From: 2-12-FULL-60-25 sp003576745
GTDB taxonomy: Bacteria > Patescibacteriota > Patescibacteriia > 2-12-FULL-60-25
Assembly (NCBI GenBank): GCA_030272835.1
Contig: SZOQ01000011.1
Span: forward strand, 1 to 34,757
DNA length: 34,757 nt
Reading direction: 5' to 3'
Positions 1 through 7,609 of the stretch are shown one piece after another; position 1 is the first letter of the stretch; every line of letters starts with the position of its first letter. Position numbers and translations under genes: made by a program. The notes below the pieces were generated by a model. The model worked only from the letters and a program-made list of their open reading frames with translations, had not been told where the DNA came from and did no database searches.

Positions 1-135
1 GCATGCCGCGCCCTGTAGGACGTGGTTGCGTAGGGAGGCATGCGGTAAGCGGGATGCGGGGGTGCGGTATGCGCCCCGTAACCCGAACCCCATAACCCGA
101 ACCCCATAACCCGTAACCCATTCCCTTGGTCCTAA
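1..135. repeat. Intergenic word-repeat block A
   Basis: No gene. The block is made of recurring short words: gtaggacgtggttgcgtag, a GCATGCCGC half-palindrome, gggatgcggg, then several copies of cataacccgaacc on the C-rich side. The same words recur in the other repeat blocks of this window (for example 15842-16070, 16380-16680, 30990-31275). The G-rich words lie left and the C-rich words right, so the block can fold as an imperfect hairpin. Confidence 0.75.
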
Positions 136-149
136 CTCGTACCATGCCT

Positions 150-188
150 AAACGCACCCGGCGAAAAGGGGTCTCGTCGGGTGCGTTT
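150..188 (-). terminator. Putative terminator of the metal/thiol operon
   Basis: A perfect 11-bp inverted repeat (AAACGCACCCG / CGGGTGCGTTT) encloses a 17-nt loop just past the stop codon of the last minus-strand gene. Only a short T run follows on the minus strand, so it may be a weak intrinsic terminator. Confidence 0.55.
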
Positions 189-192
189 GCGT

Positions 193-1497
193 CTAACGAG
201 GTGCGATGCGGGTGTTTGTCTGGGTCCCCTGCGTCAGTCCGTGCATGCCGTCGGAACCCGCGCCTCCATGCGTGGTATGGCCAATGACATTTCCGCGTCC
301 TGTCGCGAGAAAATAGTCTTCAACCACGCCCGCCGGATACCACACGGCCTGCCAGCGGTATGCCTCGCCGATAAGTTCATCGTTTGAATATGCCTCGCCG
401 TAAGTTTTGAGCATATACCGGAAGAATCCGCGCGCGGCCTGTGCGTGGGCGCATCCGCAATTGCTGTTCATGGTAACGCCCGTGGGTGATCCGCAGCAGA
501 AATTACAGGTGAGCATATTCGTGAGCATCTGGAATCGCTGCATTTCTGGCGATGTCAGCTCCAGGTTTTGATAGCTTCCCCAGGCATCGAGAGCCTCAAC
601 GGGTGTATCGAAGCTGATTCCCTTCGGCGCATAGAACGGCGTGCCTTTGGCGATCATTACATGCATGCCGCGTTCCGCCATAGTCCCGCTCTTGGGTTCT
701 GCAGGCACCTCGGTAATGGTGGGCATTCCTTTGAGCGAAGTCGTTTTTCCGTCGCTGTTGGGCATGGGCATGATGATGGTTTTTGCGCTCGCTTCAGGCA
801 CGCGGAGCATGTCGCCCATGGCCATGAGCGGAGACGATGCGCCCAAAGCCACCGCCACCCTGCCGATCATAAGCTGATTAAGCGCAAGGATGGCAATGAG
901 GATGCTCACGAGCGCCGTGCGCTGCGCGGTGCGAGATTGAAGCGTCCGCGATGCTCTGGATGCGAACGCTGATGCGCGGGGGTCATCCGGTTCCTCTGCC
1001 AAGATTCGTCCGATTTTGGACATGCCGTAGGCAACGGAAGCGCCAAACAGGACGACGGACAGCGCCTTAAGCTCGAGTCCGTACAGCGGAAGCGCGGCAA
1101 GGCCATTCGAGAAGCCGACAAGATCAGGAAGGAAGGCGCCACAAGCAGGGCAGCCCATGGAAAATGCGGCAAAAAGCGTTCCGCCGGCCGCGCTGAGTAT
1201 GCTAATAGCTCCATCGCGTCGCAGGAGGTGACGATGGCCGAACCATGCAATCTGGACAAGGGACAGGCCGAACAGGAGTGATACGAGGACGGCGAGAAGA
1301 GTCGATCCGACGGCATATGCCATGCTCCAGGCGCCGAATGACCCGTCGGCGGCCATCCGAACAAAGGCGCCGAATGAGGTGGTCCGGGTCTGCAGAATGT
1401 ATAACCCGGCGAGCAAGACGGCGGCCCCGAGCAGGACTGTGGGAAGCGCGCCAGTCTGCCGAAGGAGACGTCTGGTGGTATTGAGAGTCATGAACAT
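193..1497 (-). CDS. Membrane protein with CxxCCG / CGCAH cysteine-rich C-terminal domain
   Basis: A 434-aa protein of unknown function, last gene of the minus-strand metal/thiol operon. The N-terminal half has about five hydrophobic segments. One carries a membrane-embedded motif, SMGCPACG (near residue 115). The C-terminal third is probably extracytoplasmic and holds a dense Cys/His cluster: TCNFCCG, then NCGCAHAQAARGF, followed by a conserved-looking aromatic region (RWQAVWYP). From memory, CxxCCG plus CGCAH domains occur in uncharacterised archaeal and CPR proteins. The spacing suggests a metal site or reactive thiols, which is inference. The last ~20 residues are Gly/Thr-rich and look disordered. 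It lies 12 nt downstream of the thioredoxin-repeat gene, so it is very likely cotranscribed with it. Confidence 0.8.
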   Translation of the reverse strand: MFMTLNTTRRLLRQTGALPTVLLGAAVLLAGLYILQTRTTSFGAFVRMAADGSFGAWSMAYAVGSTLLAVLVSLLFGLSLVQIAWFGHRHLLRRDGAISILSAAGGTLFAAFSMGCPACGAFLPDLVGFSNGLAALPLYGLELKALSVVLFGASVAYGMSKIGRILAEEPDDPRASAFASRASRTLQSRTAQRTALVSILIAILALNQLMIGRVAVALGASSPLMAMGDMLRVPEASAKTIIMPMPNSDGKTTSLKGMPTITEVPAEPKSGTMAERGMHVMIAKGTPFYAPKGISFDTPVEALDAWGSYQNLELTSPEMQRFQMLTNMLTCNFCCGSPTGVTMNSNCGCAHAQAARGFFRYMLKTYGEAYSNDELIGEAYRWQAVWYPAGVVEDYFLATGRGNVIGHTTHGGAGSDGMHGLTQGTQTNTRIAPR

Positions 1498-1509
1498 AAG
1501 AATGAGGGG

Positions 1510-2673
1510 TTACGAACCGGCAGGAGCGCTGTCCGAAGACGGATTGATTACCGTTCCTTTCCGGAGATCATAATAGGTTCCCATGACGCCGACATCGCGG
1601 AATACGAGCGTACCATCCTCTTCGATGCTTCCGATTTGTTTCCACGCGGTAACGAGGTTCGGATACGCTTTCGTGTCCCCGGTGAGCAGGATCATAGGGA
1701 CGGCCGTAATGCCATACTGCGAGGCAAGCTGTTTTCCGGATGCGGAATTGATATCGGCAGTCGTCTCATCGGCAATGCGTACGCCAAAGTTTTGTTCAAG
1801 AATTTTCCGGTGTGCGCCCACGTCATAGCAACTCGAACAGGCGGCATCGGTAATAGCCGTAAGATGCACGTTGCCGCGTATGCGTCCTCCGGGCAGTTCC
1901 GTATAGGGAGGAATGCGCATGCTTGCCACGAATGTTCCGTCTTCAGTGGTAGTGCCAAATCCTGTCCATGCCTGCACGACCGGTGGATACAGGCCTGCTT
2001 CGGATGACAGGATGAGGGCGGGAACGGCCGTCAGCGCATAGGTGCCAATGAGCTGCTGCGCTTCGCTGGTTTTCCAGTCGAGCATGGTAAGCGATTCCTG
2101 CCGCACGCCCATACGTTCCAATTGCGCGATCGTATTTGATGGATCCGTACATTCCGAACAGGATGCGTCCCGAATAACGGTTATGGAGACCCGGCCGATT
2201 TCTTCTCCCGTGGCAGCATCCATGTACACGGGTTGCGGTGGCGTCCAAACCATGGCTCCATTCCGCACATCCGCGATGGATGAAAGAAAGCTTCGGACGT
2301 TTTCCTTGTCGGTTTCTCCCGTGAGGATTATCGCGGGAAGGCGTTGGATATTATAGGTTGAAATAAGGCCAGTGGCCTCGTCCGAGGGGAAAGATACGGT
2401 ACGATGCTCTTCAAGATTGACGGGCTGCGACGCGAGTGACGCAAGAACGGAATCGAGCGGGAAGCAGTCCGTACAGGACGGGGAAGCGATGGTCGTGACG
2501 ACCATATTGGCGGGACGCGCCGTTTCCTTTGCTTCGCGATCGGCCAGCGAGAGCCCTGACACGGTCGTGAGTCCGATGAGCGCGCCTGTTCCAAGCAGGA
2601 CGGCAAGAATCGTATACAGAGCCATGTCGTCACGCTTTTTCCGTTGTTGGAGGAGGTTCATACGCTTCAGCAT
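1510..2673 (-). CDS. Membrane-anchored protein with three tandem thioredoxin-like domains
   Basis: A 387-aa protein with one N-terminal membrane anchor (LYTILAVLLGTGALIGL) followed by three repeated thioredoxin-fold-like units. Each has an upstream active-site-like CxxC (CTDC, CSEC, CSSC) and a downstream cis-Pro-like motif (RLPAIILTG, AVPALILSS, AVPMILLTG). This pattern is that of thioredoxin-superfamily oxidoreductases, so an extracytoplasmic disulfide or metal-thiol redox role is likely but unproven. The start at 2673 is chosen because its ATG overlaps the TGA of the preceding gene (ATGCTGA), giving translational coupling. The reading frame stays open further upstream, but that part reads through two other genes. 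Later Met codons at 2661 and 2626 are possible. Confidence 0.85.
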   Translation of the reverse strand: MLKRMNLLQQRKKRDDMALYTILAVLLGTGALIGLTTVSGLSLADREAKETARPANMVVTTIASPSCTDCFPLDSVLASLASQPVNLEEHRTVSFPSDEATGLISTYNIQRLPAIILTGETDKENVRSFLSSIADVRNGAMVWTPPQPVYMDAATGEEIGRVSITVIRDASCSECTDPSNTIAQLERMGVRQESLTMLDWKTSEAQQLIGTYALTAVPALILSSEAGLYPPVVQAWTGFGTTTEDGTFVASMRIPPYTELPGGRIRGNVHLTAITDAACSSCYDVGAHRKILEQNFGVRIADETTADINSASGKQLASQYGITAVPMILLTGDTKAYPNLVTAWKQIGSIEEDGTLVFRDVGVMGTYYDLRKGTVINPSSDSAPAGS

Positions 2674-2942
2674 CCGCCCACCATCGACGGAAGGCCGGAT
2701 CCGGAAGAAGGCGCGGGTGATCCGGCAGATGCGGCCGGGGCCGCGATAGTGCGCCCCGCCGCGTTCCGGATGGCGAAGAGTTCCGCCGTTTGGATTCCCG
2801 CAAGAAGAATAAGAAGAAGCAGAACCGTTGTCTGCAACGGAAGGGCCGATAATTTTGGCAGACGAATGGTCAGGGTCCGATCGCCAGAATGGCGAGCCGG
2901 CTCCGGAGTTCCGGCTGCCGGGGTGTGTGCGTAAGACGTCAT
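2667..2942 (-). CDS. Small single-pass membrane protein ending in Gly-Gly-Cys
   Basis: A 91-aa protein with one strong transmembrane segment in the middle (TTVLLLLILLAGIQTAELF), a polar N-terminus and an Ala/Ser/Pro-rich tail ending LPSMVGGC. The C-terminal Cys next to a triple-thioredoxin protein suggests the tail may be a thiol substrate or relay; this is inference. Its ATG overlaps the stop of the HMA-domain gene upstream (ATGA) and its own stop overlaps the next start, so all three are translationally coupled. I do not recognise a named family. Confidence 0.7.
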   Translation of the reverse strand: MTSYAHTPAAGTPEPARHSGDRTLTIRLPKLSALPLQTTVLLLLILLAGIQTAELFAIRNAAGRTIAAPAASAGSPAPSSGSGLPSMVGGC

Positions 2943-3640
2943 AGAGATGATGTTGAAAGATGAGCGAATGAGAGATGCATGAGCATATTCCTGCGCTTGC
3001 GCGCGAGAATGGCGATGCCCATGCAGGTAATGAGAATGCTTGTGATGAAGATATGCGGCTGATAGAGCGAGAGAACGGATGCCAGTCCGCCCAAACCCAG
3101 AACCGGAACAAGCAGGGCGATATTATGCATACAACATGCCGCCATGGCGCCCGCAGATGCGCCGCCGGAGGCGGCAAGCGTTTGCGGGCGTATACGGCGC
3201 ATGCGGCGTATGCTCGCGAAGAGGCCGGATTGAACGGCGAACCCGGCGACGAGAGGCGCCAGGAAATACCATTGTTCTGTCGCGAAGTCTATTGGGGCCC
3301 GAAGGCTTTGCATGCCGAGCGCCTGAATAAGGTAGAACGCCAGCAGCGCGCCGAACCCCCCGGTGATGCCCCAGCCCACGGAGGACATGCCGTCGCGGCG
3401 CGCCGTATCCGTTTGGCTGTCCGGCGGCGTTTCGCGGATCACATATGCGCCGGCATCCGATACAGCACGCTGCAGCGCCTGCGTATCGAGTGGCGCTTCC
3501 GCAAACCGGATGACGGCAACGGACGTGCGAATATCTACAGAAACCTGCTCAATGCCGGCAGTTTTTTGGAGGACGGCTTCAATGCGTCGCGCACATGATC
3601 CGCAGCGCATGCCTTCAATGCGATACGTGCGTACCGTCAT
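2939..3640 (-). CDS. Heavy-metal-associated (HMA) domain fused to a membrane domain
   Basis: A 233-aa protein. Residues 1-70 form an HMA-type ferredoxin-like domain with the metal-binding loop GMRCGSCARR (MxCxxC), as in copper/mercury chaperones and P1B ATPases. The rest has about four transmembrane segments. A cysteine/histidine motif ACCMHN lies at the start of a hydrophobic stretch (near residue 165), resembling the CCxHH motifs I recall from uncharacterised HMA-fused membrane proteins. It lacks ATPase motifs (no DKTGT), so it is not a pump by itself. It probably passes or binds a soft metal at the membrane. Starts and stops overlap both neighbours by a few bases. Confidence 0.85.
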   Translation of the reverse strand: MTVRTYRIEGMRCGSCARRIEAVLQKTAGIEQVSVDIRTSVAVIRFAEAPLDTQALQRAVSDAGAYVIRETPPDSQTDTARRDGMSSVGWGITGGFGALLAFYLIQALGMQSLRAPIDFATEQWYFLAPLVAGFAVQSGLFASIRRMRRIRPQTLAASGGASAGAMAACCMHNIALLVPVLGLGGLASVLSLYQPHIFITSILITCMGIAILARKRRNMLMHLSFAHLSTSSL

Positions 3641-4077
3641 AGGATACGGAAGCTGAAGATGAGATCTTCGGACAGGCCGATGCGGAGACGGCCGCGCAGG
3701 TCTCCAGCAAAGGTTAGAATGCCTCGTATGTGATGGCCTCCAGCGCCGCCGTCTTCTAGGGCATAGCCGATTGGCTGCTGGTCCGCGAGAAGGGAATATG
3801 GCCGGGCGTCCAGAGTAGAAAGATCATACCGGTGATTGTCCGCATAGAAGATGACGCGCGTCACTCCATCGGCCCGTTCCACCTGATCGATCGATACGTC
3901 AATGCCGTTTTGAGAAACAAGGGGCGGTTCCGCAATCAAGACATCAGCCGTTCCGGCCGGGAATGCATCATTCGATGGAGCATTCGCGGGAGGCGGAGAT
4001 GCCTGTCCTAATACGCTTATGGCAATGAGCGCGGTTAGAATGGATCCGAGGATGAAGGGGAGCCGATAGGGTCTCAT
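3637..4077 (-). CDS. Secreted or membrane-anchored protein with GGHHxxGxLxF motif
   Basis: A 146-aa protein with an N-terminal signal or anchor sequence (LPFILGSILTALIAISVLG) and a single extracytoplasmic domain predicted to be beta-rich. Near the C-terminus is GAGGHHIRGILTF. The paired histidines in a Gly-rich turn resemble a conserved motif I recall in uncharacterised secreted proteins, and could bind metal. No cysteine is present in the mature part. Its stop overlaps the start of the HMA-domain gene (ATGA), and the next gene upstream ends 18 nt away. Function unknown; placed in the metal/thiol operon by context. Confidence 0.75.
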   Translation of the reverse strand: MRPYRLPFILGSILTALIAISVLGQASPPPANAPSNDAFPAGTADVLIAEPPLVSQNGIDVSIDQVERADGVTRVIFYADNHRYDLSTLDARPYSLLADQQPIGYALEDGGAGGHHIRGILTFAGDLRGRLRIGLSEDLIFSFRIL

Positions 4078-4095
4078 AGGAGGGGAGGGCGTGAG

Positions 4096-4536
4096 CTACC
4101 AATCTCGGCAACAGGCGATGATTCGCTGAACCACGCGGCCCATCGCCGGTTGGTGCCGCACCGCATATGCCGCAGCAAAAACCGTCCAAAGGACAAGCAA
4201 TAATCCCGTCGCGGAGAGCATGTCTCCCTGGATGCCAAGCAGCGCATACACGGCCAGAATGCCTGAAAGGAAGAACGGGAGCTTGAAGAGTCTGAATCGC
4301 TCCGGCAGTTTTCCGGAAAGCATGTACAGGGCGCCTGTGACGCTTGCGCCCATAAGAACGCCGAGTATCGCAGGGTCAATTTCCTGTCCGAGGCGGTACA
4401 GCACGAAGAGGGTAAGCCATGCCAGGCTGACGCTTGCGCATAACGCGCAGAATGTCCGACCGACGAGGCGCTGGATGAAGAGGAGCAGGAAGAAGATTCC
4501 CGTAATGCCCGCAAGGATGGTGGGGATTGTGCTCAT
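4096..4536 (-). CDS. Four- to five-helix integral membrane protein
   Basis: A 146-aa, almost entirely hydrophobic protein with segments around ILAGITGIFFLLLF, ASVSLAWLTLFVLY, ILGVLMGASVTGALYML, FFLSGILAVYALLG and LLLVLWTVFAAAYAV. A Cys pair (FCALC) sits at the start of the second helix and CC lies near the C-terminus (IIACCRDW). The start at 4536 is chosen because the ATG overlaps the stop of the preceding gene (ATGA). Family not recognised. The Cys pairs fit the theme of the operon. Confidence 0.75.
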   Translation of the reverse strand: MSTIPTILAGITGIFFLLLFIQRLVGRTFCALCASVSLAWLTLFVLYRLGQEIDPAILGVLMGASVTGALYMLSGKLPERFRLFKLPFFLSGILAVYALLGIQGDMLSATGLLLVLWTVFAAAYAVRHQPAMGRVVQRIIACCRDW

Positions 4537-5060
4537 ACGACCACTTCCGTGATGAATGCCGAAAGAATGAGCAGCGTGAAGGTCAGTGCGATCCCCTGAT
4601 AGGGAACTTGCCGGCCCTGCCGAATGTTTGTAACCCATCCGCTGAGTCGCGGCGAAATGAGCATGAGCGTTCCGCCCAGCACGCTGCCCGCTACGAAGAG
4701 ATTGATGAGATAGGTGCGGTTCAGCCAGGAGCCGTATGCCCCGCCGATATCAACGTAGATGGACGAGTACTGGGTCAGGAGCGGCAGGAGCGGAATGACG
4801 GTCGTGAGGAACGAGAATGCAGTGATCGCGGTTTCCTGATGCGGGACATACTTTTTGGGCAGAAGACGGGAGATCCATGCGCCCATGGCTACGGCGAAGG
4901 CGCCGATGAAGATGCCGGTTGCTCCGCTGCTCACGCCAAAGCGCGTGGCGATAACCGCCGCGAGTCCGGCGCCTGCCGTGCAGAGCGGGCAATGAGCAAG
5001 CGCAATGCCCGGCGTAAGCAGGCCAAGCGATATAAGGGTCGCGACCTTTTTGGTCCGCAT
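4533..5060 (-). CDS. Membrane protein with signal peptide and HCPLC motif
   Basis: A 175-aa protein beginning with a signal-peptide-like stretch ending in ALA (MRTKKVATLISLGLLTPGIALA). The mature N-terminus would be HCPLCTAGAG, placing a CxxC plus His at the outer membrane face. Four further hydrophobic helices follow, including GIFIGAFAVAMGAW and NLFVAGSVLGGTLML. I recall HCPLCTxGAG membrane proteins in other uncharacterised gene clusters but no assigned function. The start at 5060 is preferred over upstream codons because it yields the signal peptide and sits 4 nt past the DUF411 stop. Confidence 0.8.
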   Translation of the reverse strand: MRTKKVATLISLGLLTPGIALAHCPLCTAGAGLAAVIATRFGVSSGATGIFIGAFAVAMGAWISRLLPKKYVPHQETAITAFSFLTTVIPLLPLLTQYSSIYVDIGGAYGSWLNRTYLINLFVAGSVLGGTLMLISPRLSGWVTNIRQGRQVPYQGIALTFTLLILSAFITEVVV

Positions 5061-5064
5061 AGGA

Positions 5065-5574
5065 TTACAGCAGCATGAAGCTGGACAGCGTCCCGTCGGC
5101 CGTGAAGCCGCGTATGTCGAAGGGACCCTGTTTTGCGCCGGGCATGCCGGGCGAACCTGCCGGCATGTCGGGCAGGGCAATGCCTTCAATCGGCGGCTGT
5201 TCGTTCAGCAATTTTTCTATTGCTTCTATGGGAACATGTCCCTCCACGGTATAGTCGCCGATAAGCGTGGTATGGCAGCTTTGTACATCGCGCGGGACGC
5301 CATTCGCGGATTTTATGCCGGAGAGGTCCTGCGTATTTACCGTCTCGACATTCAGGCCGCGGCGCTTGAGATAGGCCACGTAATTTCCGCAGCAATTGCA
5401 GGATGACGATTTGTAGACGGTAACATTCATTCCGTTATCGGTGACCGATTCCGTTTGGTTGACACGCTTCTCGTTTGCCGGATCGTTCGGCCGTTCTTTT
5501 ATCAGCACGAGGCTGACAACGGCAATGCCCACGACGAGGGATACGAGAGCGAGAGTTGCAGGTCGTACACGCAT
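5065..5574 (-). CDS. DUF411-family metal-binding protein, membrane-anchored
   Basis: A 169-aa protein with an N-terminal anchor (LALVSLVVGIAVVSLVLI) followed by a DUF411 domain. The family hallmarks are visible: YKSSSCNCCGNYVAYL, GVPRDVQSCHTTLIGDYTVEGHVP, and the C-terminal GIALPDMPAGSPGMPG. DUF411 proteins are extracytoplasmic and are linked to copper resistance loci in many bacteria (family knowledge). Cys and His of SCNCCG and SCHT are the likely metal ligands. It heads the tightly packed part of the minus-strand operon. The intergenic stretch before it (5575-5651) holds a small GCGTC/GACGC hairpin but no clear promoter. Confidence 0.92.
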   Translation of the reverse strand: MRVRPATLALVSLVVGIAVVSLVLIKERPNDPANEKRVNQTESVTDNGMNVTVYKSSSCNCCGNYVAYLKRRGLNVETVNTQDLSGIKSANGVPRDVQSCHTTLIGDYTVEGHVPIEAIEKLLNEQPPIEGIALPDMPAGSPGMPGAKQGPFDIRGFTADGTLSSFMLL

Positions 5575-5651
5575 AGAGGATAAAGGGAATTACAAAAAAA
5601 CCGCTTCACGAACACATGCACAGCGTCATACAAGACGCGTGGGCATGCGCG

Positions 5652-6071
5652 CTATGCGGCGACAGCGATTGATCCTTTATTATGGAAAGCAATCCACCGC
5701 TGCTGTTTCCAGCAGCCGGAGAATAGAATGTCGGGTTTCGGTTTATAGAACCGTATCCGGCGAAGAATGCCGGACGGTATGGCGTCTTTGAAAACGCGAT
5801 ACGCGATCCAGAACAGCGTTAACGCTCCCAGGAGTTCAAGGGCCACGCGCCAAGCAAGCGTGCCGGTTGCCGTATGCATGGCGACCGTAAGATGATGGCT
5901 GAGCGCAACCGCCATATTCGTATGTTCGGCGCAGGTTGAATCCATCAGCGTGATGATCGGGCAGACATGCTGGTTAACGGCATTCGTATGCATGTCGGCT
6001 ATACCCCAAAACAGCGCGACGCGGATGAGAGCGAGGACAGCGACAATGACCACAATTCCTGCATGTTTCAT
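5652..6071 (-). CDS. Two-helix membrane protein with extracytoplasmic His/Cys loop
   Basis: A 139-aa protein: N-terminal helix (GIVVIVAVLALIRVALFWGIA), a His/Cys-rich outer loop containing HTNAVNQHVCPIITLMDSTCAEHTN and nearby LSHHL, a second helix (LELLGALTLFWIAYRVF), and a basic cytoplasmic tail with two further Cys/Trp residues (SGCWKQQRW). The HxxxxxHxC...C...H pattern suggests a metal-binding loop, but I do not recognise a named family. It has its own promoter (6084-6112) and lies 77 nt upstream of the DUF411 gene, so it may be the first gene of the metal operon. Confidence 0.7.
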   Translation of the reverse strand: MKHAGIVVIVAVLALIRVALFWGIADMHTNAVNQHVCPIITLMDSTCAEHTNMAVALSHHLTVAMHTATGTLAWRVALELLGALTLFWIAYRVFKDAIPSGILRRIRFYKPKPDILFSGCWKQQRWIAFHNKGSIAVAA

Positions 6072-6083
6072 GGCTATGGGCGG

Positions 6084-6112
6084 ATAGTATCATCGCGCCC
6101 GGGATTGGGCAA
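6084..6112 (-). promoter_or_regulatory. Candidate promoter for the His/Cys-loop membrane protein
   Basis: On the minus strand TTGCCC is followed after 17 nt by TACTAT, 12 nt before the ATG at 6071. This is a good spacing for a sigma-70-type promoter and would drive the metal/thiol gene set. Confidence 0.5.
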
Positions 6113-6148
6113 CGGTCGCGAAGCTTCATCTCCACCGGCATTTTTGTA

Positions 6149-6877
6149 TCACGCATGACCGCGTCCACCACGCGTCGGCGCGATATACGGCGACAGAACG
6201 GACATCGACGCATGTTCGTAAATGCTCGCCCAATAGAACCCGAAGAAGAGCGCGAATACGAGTTCTTCCAGGGGGATACCGGCGAACAGGATGCCCGACA
6301 GCCGCTGGAGATTCCATACTGTTTCGACAAACGAAGGAAAGACAAGAACAAGGGAAAGGAAATACAAAAAATAGACGACAAAAAATACCGGACCCGTGAA
6401 GAGCATTTTTTTCAGCAAGTCCGGCCTGCAGAGGATGCTGGCCACGGAACCCACTGCCAAGCCCGCGATGACGCTGTAGATGGGGTTCAGATCGCTGAAA
6501 AGCAGGAGCAGAACGAATGTTGCAGGACCGCTCCAGAGCGCAAACACATGAAAACGATGCCGCGCGCCATGGCGTACCGCGCGGCTCATGGGGTGCCTGA
6601 CCTGCGGGAAAAATACGTCATACAGCACTGATACGCCGCCGACCCCGAATGCGAACATAAAACTTTCGATATCGAAGCCCGTGGATTGCGCGAGTCCGAA
6701 AAGAGACGGCGGATTCCAATATTCGGGCACGAATATTGGCTCCGTAATGCCGAGGAGGGATGTCCAGAAACTGACGATAACGAGCTGTCGGCGCTGTGCG
6801 CGCGTAGGAAGCATCGCATAGACGACGAACCAAATGGCCAGCAGTCCGGCGCTCCACAGAAACCAAGCGTATTGCAT
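6149..6877 (-). CDS. Lycopene cyclase domain-containing membrane protein
   Basis: A 242-aa protein with about six to seven hydrophobic helices. Two repeats carry the heterodimeric/fused lycopene-cyclase-type signature: EYWNPPSLFGL...DIESFMFAFGVGG and later GIPLEELVFALFFGFYWASIYEH. Each has an acidic pair before a hydrophobic helix, as in CarR/CrtYcd-like domains. No phytoene synthase or desaturase is nearby, so a carotenoid substrate is not supported by context and the real substrate is unknown. Start at 6877 is supported by a -10 box (TATACT) ending 7 nt upstream of the ATG. It is divergent from the secreted-protein gene at 6960. Confidence 0.75.
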   Translation of the reverse strand: MQYAWFLWSAGLLAIWFVVYAMLPTRAQRRQLVIVSFWTSLLGITEPIFVPEYWNPPSLFGLAQSTGFDIESFMFAFGVGGVSVLYDVFFPQVRHPMSRAVRHGARHRFHVFALWSGPATFVLLLLFSDLNPIYSVIAGLAVGSVASILCRPDLLKKMLFTGPVFFVVYFLYFLSLVLVFPSFVETVWNLQRLSGILFAGIPLEELVFALFFGFYWASIYEHASMSVLSPYIAPTRGGRGHA

Positions 6878-6884
6878 GGAAGGA

Positions 6885-6890
6885 AGTATA
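6885..6890 (-). promoter_or_regulatory. -10 box immediately upstream of the lycopene-cyclase-like gene
   Basis: Minus-strand TATACT lies 7 nt before the ATG at 6877, so transcription would begin at or next to the start codon. No Shine-Dalgarno sequence is visible. Confidence 0.5.
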
Positions 6891-6929
6891 CCTCACGCGT
6901 TCGTGCAGTGTCGTTCCCGTTTTTTACCT

Positions 6930-6938
6930 TGATATGAT
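6930..6938 (+). promoter_or_regulatory. Extended -10 promoter of the secreted protein gene
   Basis: TGATATGAT is an extended -10 element (TGn plus TATGAT). It overlaps the first in-frame ATG at 6939, which argues for a start further downstream (6960 or later). Confidence 0.45.
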
Positions 6939-6959
6939 ATGGTTCAGGATATTCAGCGC

Positions 6960-7601
6960 ATGATTCACTCAATGATCACGACATATATGAACGCTTGGAA
7001 AATGTTTCTTCTTTCAGGATCGCTTGTTTGTTCCTTTTTTATCGTCGGAACGGCCTCGGCGCAAATGACGGGCATGATGTACGGCCGCGGCACGGTCTTT
7101 GCGGATTCCGGACAGAATGCGAGCGGGGAGCTCGCGGCGATTTTGTCGGAGCAGGGAGCCCGCGACCGTTCAGAGATCGATTGCGGCAACATCAGCGATG
7201 AGCAATTCGAAGCGCTGGGAGACGCCTTCATGGAAGACGCGCATCCGGGCGAGCAGCATGAGGCAATGGATCGAATGATGGGAGGAGAGGGGTCGGAGAC
7301 GCTCCGGCTCGCTCATGTGAATATGGGGCGGGCATATCTCGGATGCTGGGCGGGATATTCCGGCGGCATCCTTTCCATGCCCATGATGGGCGGCGCGGGC
7401 TATGCATCCTTCACGGTGCCGCAGAGCGCGCGTCCGTGGGGTATGATGCAGGGGATGAATACGGGATTTGGTGGTATGCGAATTGGCTTCCCATGGGCCG
7501 TATGGATAACTATCGTCCTCCTTTGGATTTTGATGTTCGAAAGCATATTGATTCTCGGCCGGAAGATTCTCTCGAAAAAAGATAGGAGAGACCGGAGTTG
7601 A
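6960..7601 (+). CDS. Secreted Met/Gly-rich protein with C-terminal membrane anchor
   Basis: About 213 aa: a signal peptide (MFLLSGSLVCSFFIVGTASA), then a Met/Gly-rich segment (MTGMMYGRGT), a helical domain with conserved-looking motifs EIDCGNISDEQFEALGDAFM, MDRMMGGEGSETLRLAHVNMG and YLGCW, a Met/Gly linker (MMGGAG, MMQGMNTGFGGM), and a C-terminal transmembrane helix. I recall a family of secreted proteins with the motif 'C-x-x-(I/L)-(S/T)-D-E-x-(F/Y)...MMG...H..MG' near copper genes. The methionine clusters would suit Cu(I) binding, which is inference. Start uncertain: 6939 lies in the promoter, while 6960, 6972 or 6987 are all possible. Confidence 0.75.
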   Translation: MIHSMITTYMNAWKMFLLSGSLVCSFFIVGTASAQMTGMMYGRGTVFADSGQNASGELAAILSEQGARDRSEIDCGNISDEQFEALGDAFMEDAHPGEQHEAMDRMMGGEGSETLRLAHVNMGRAYLGCWAGYSGGILSMPMMGGAGYASFTVPQSARPWGMMQGMNTGFGGMRIGFPWAVWITIVLLWILMFESILILGRKILSKKDRRDRS

Positions 7602-7609
7602 TAGAAAAA

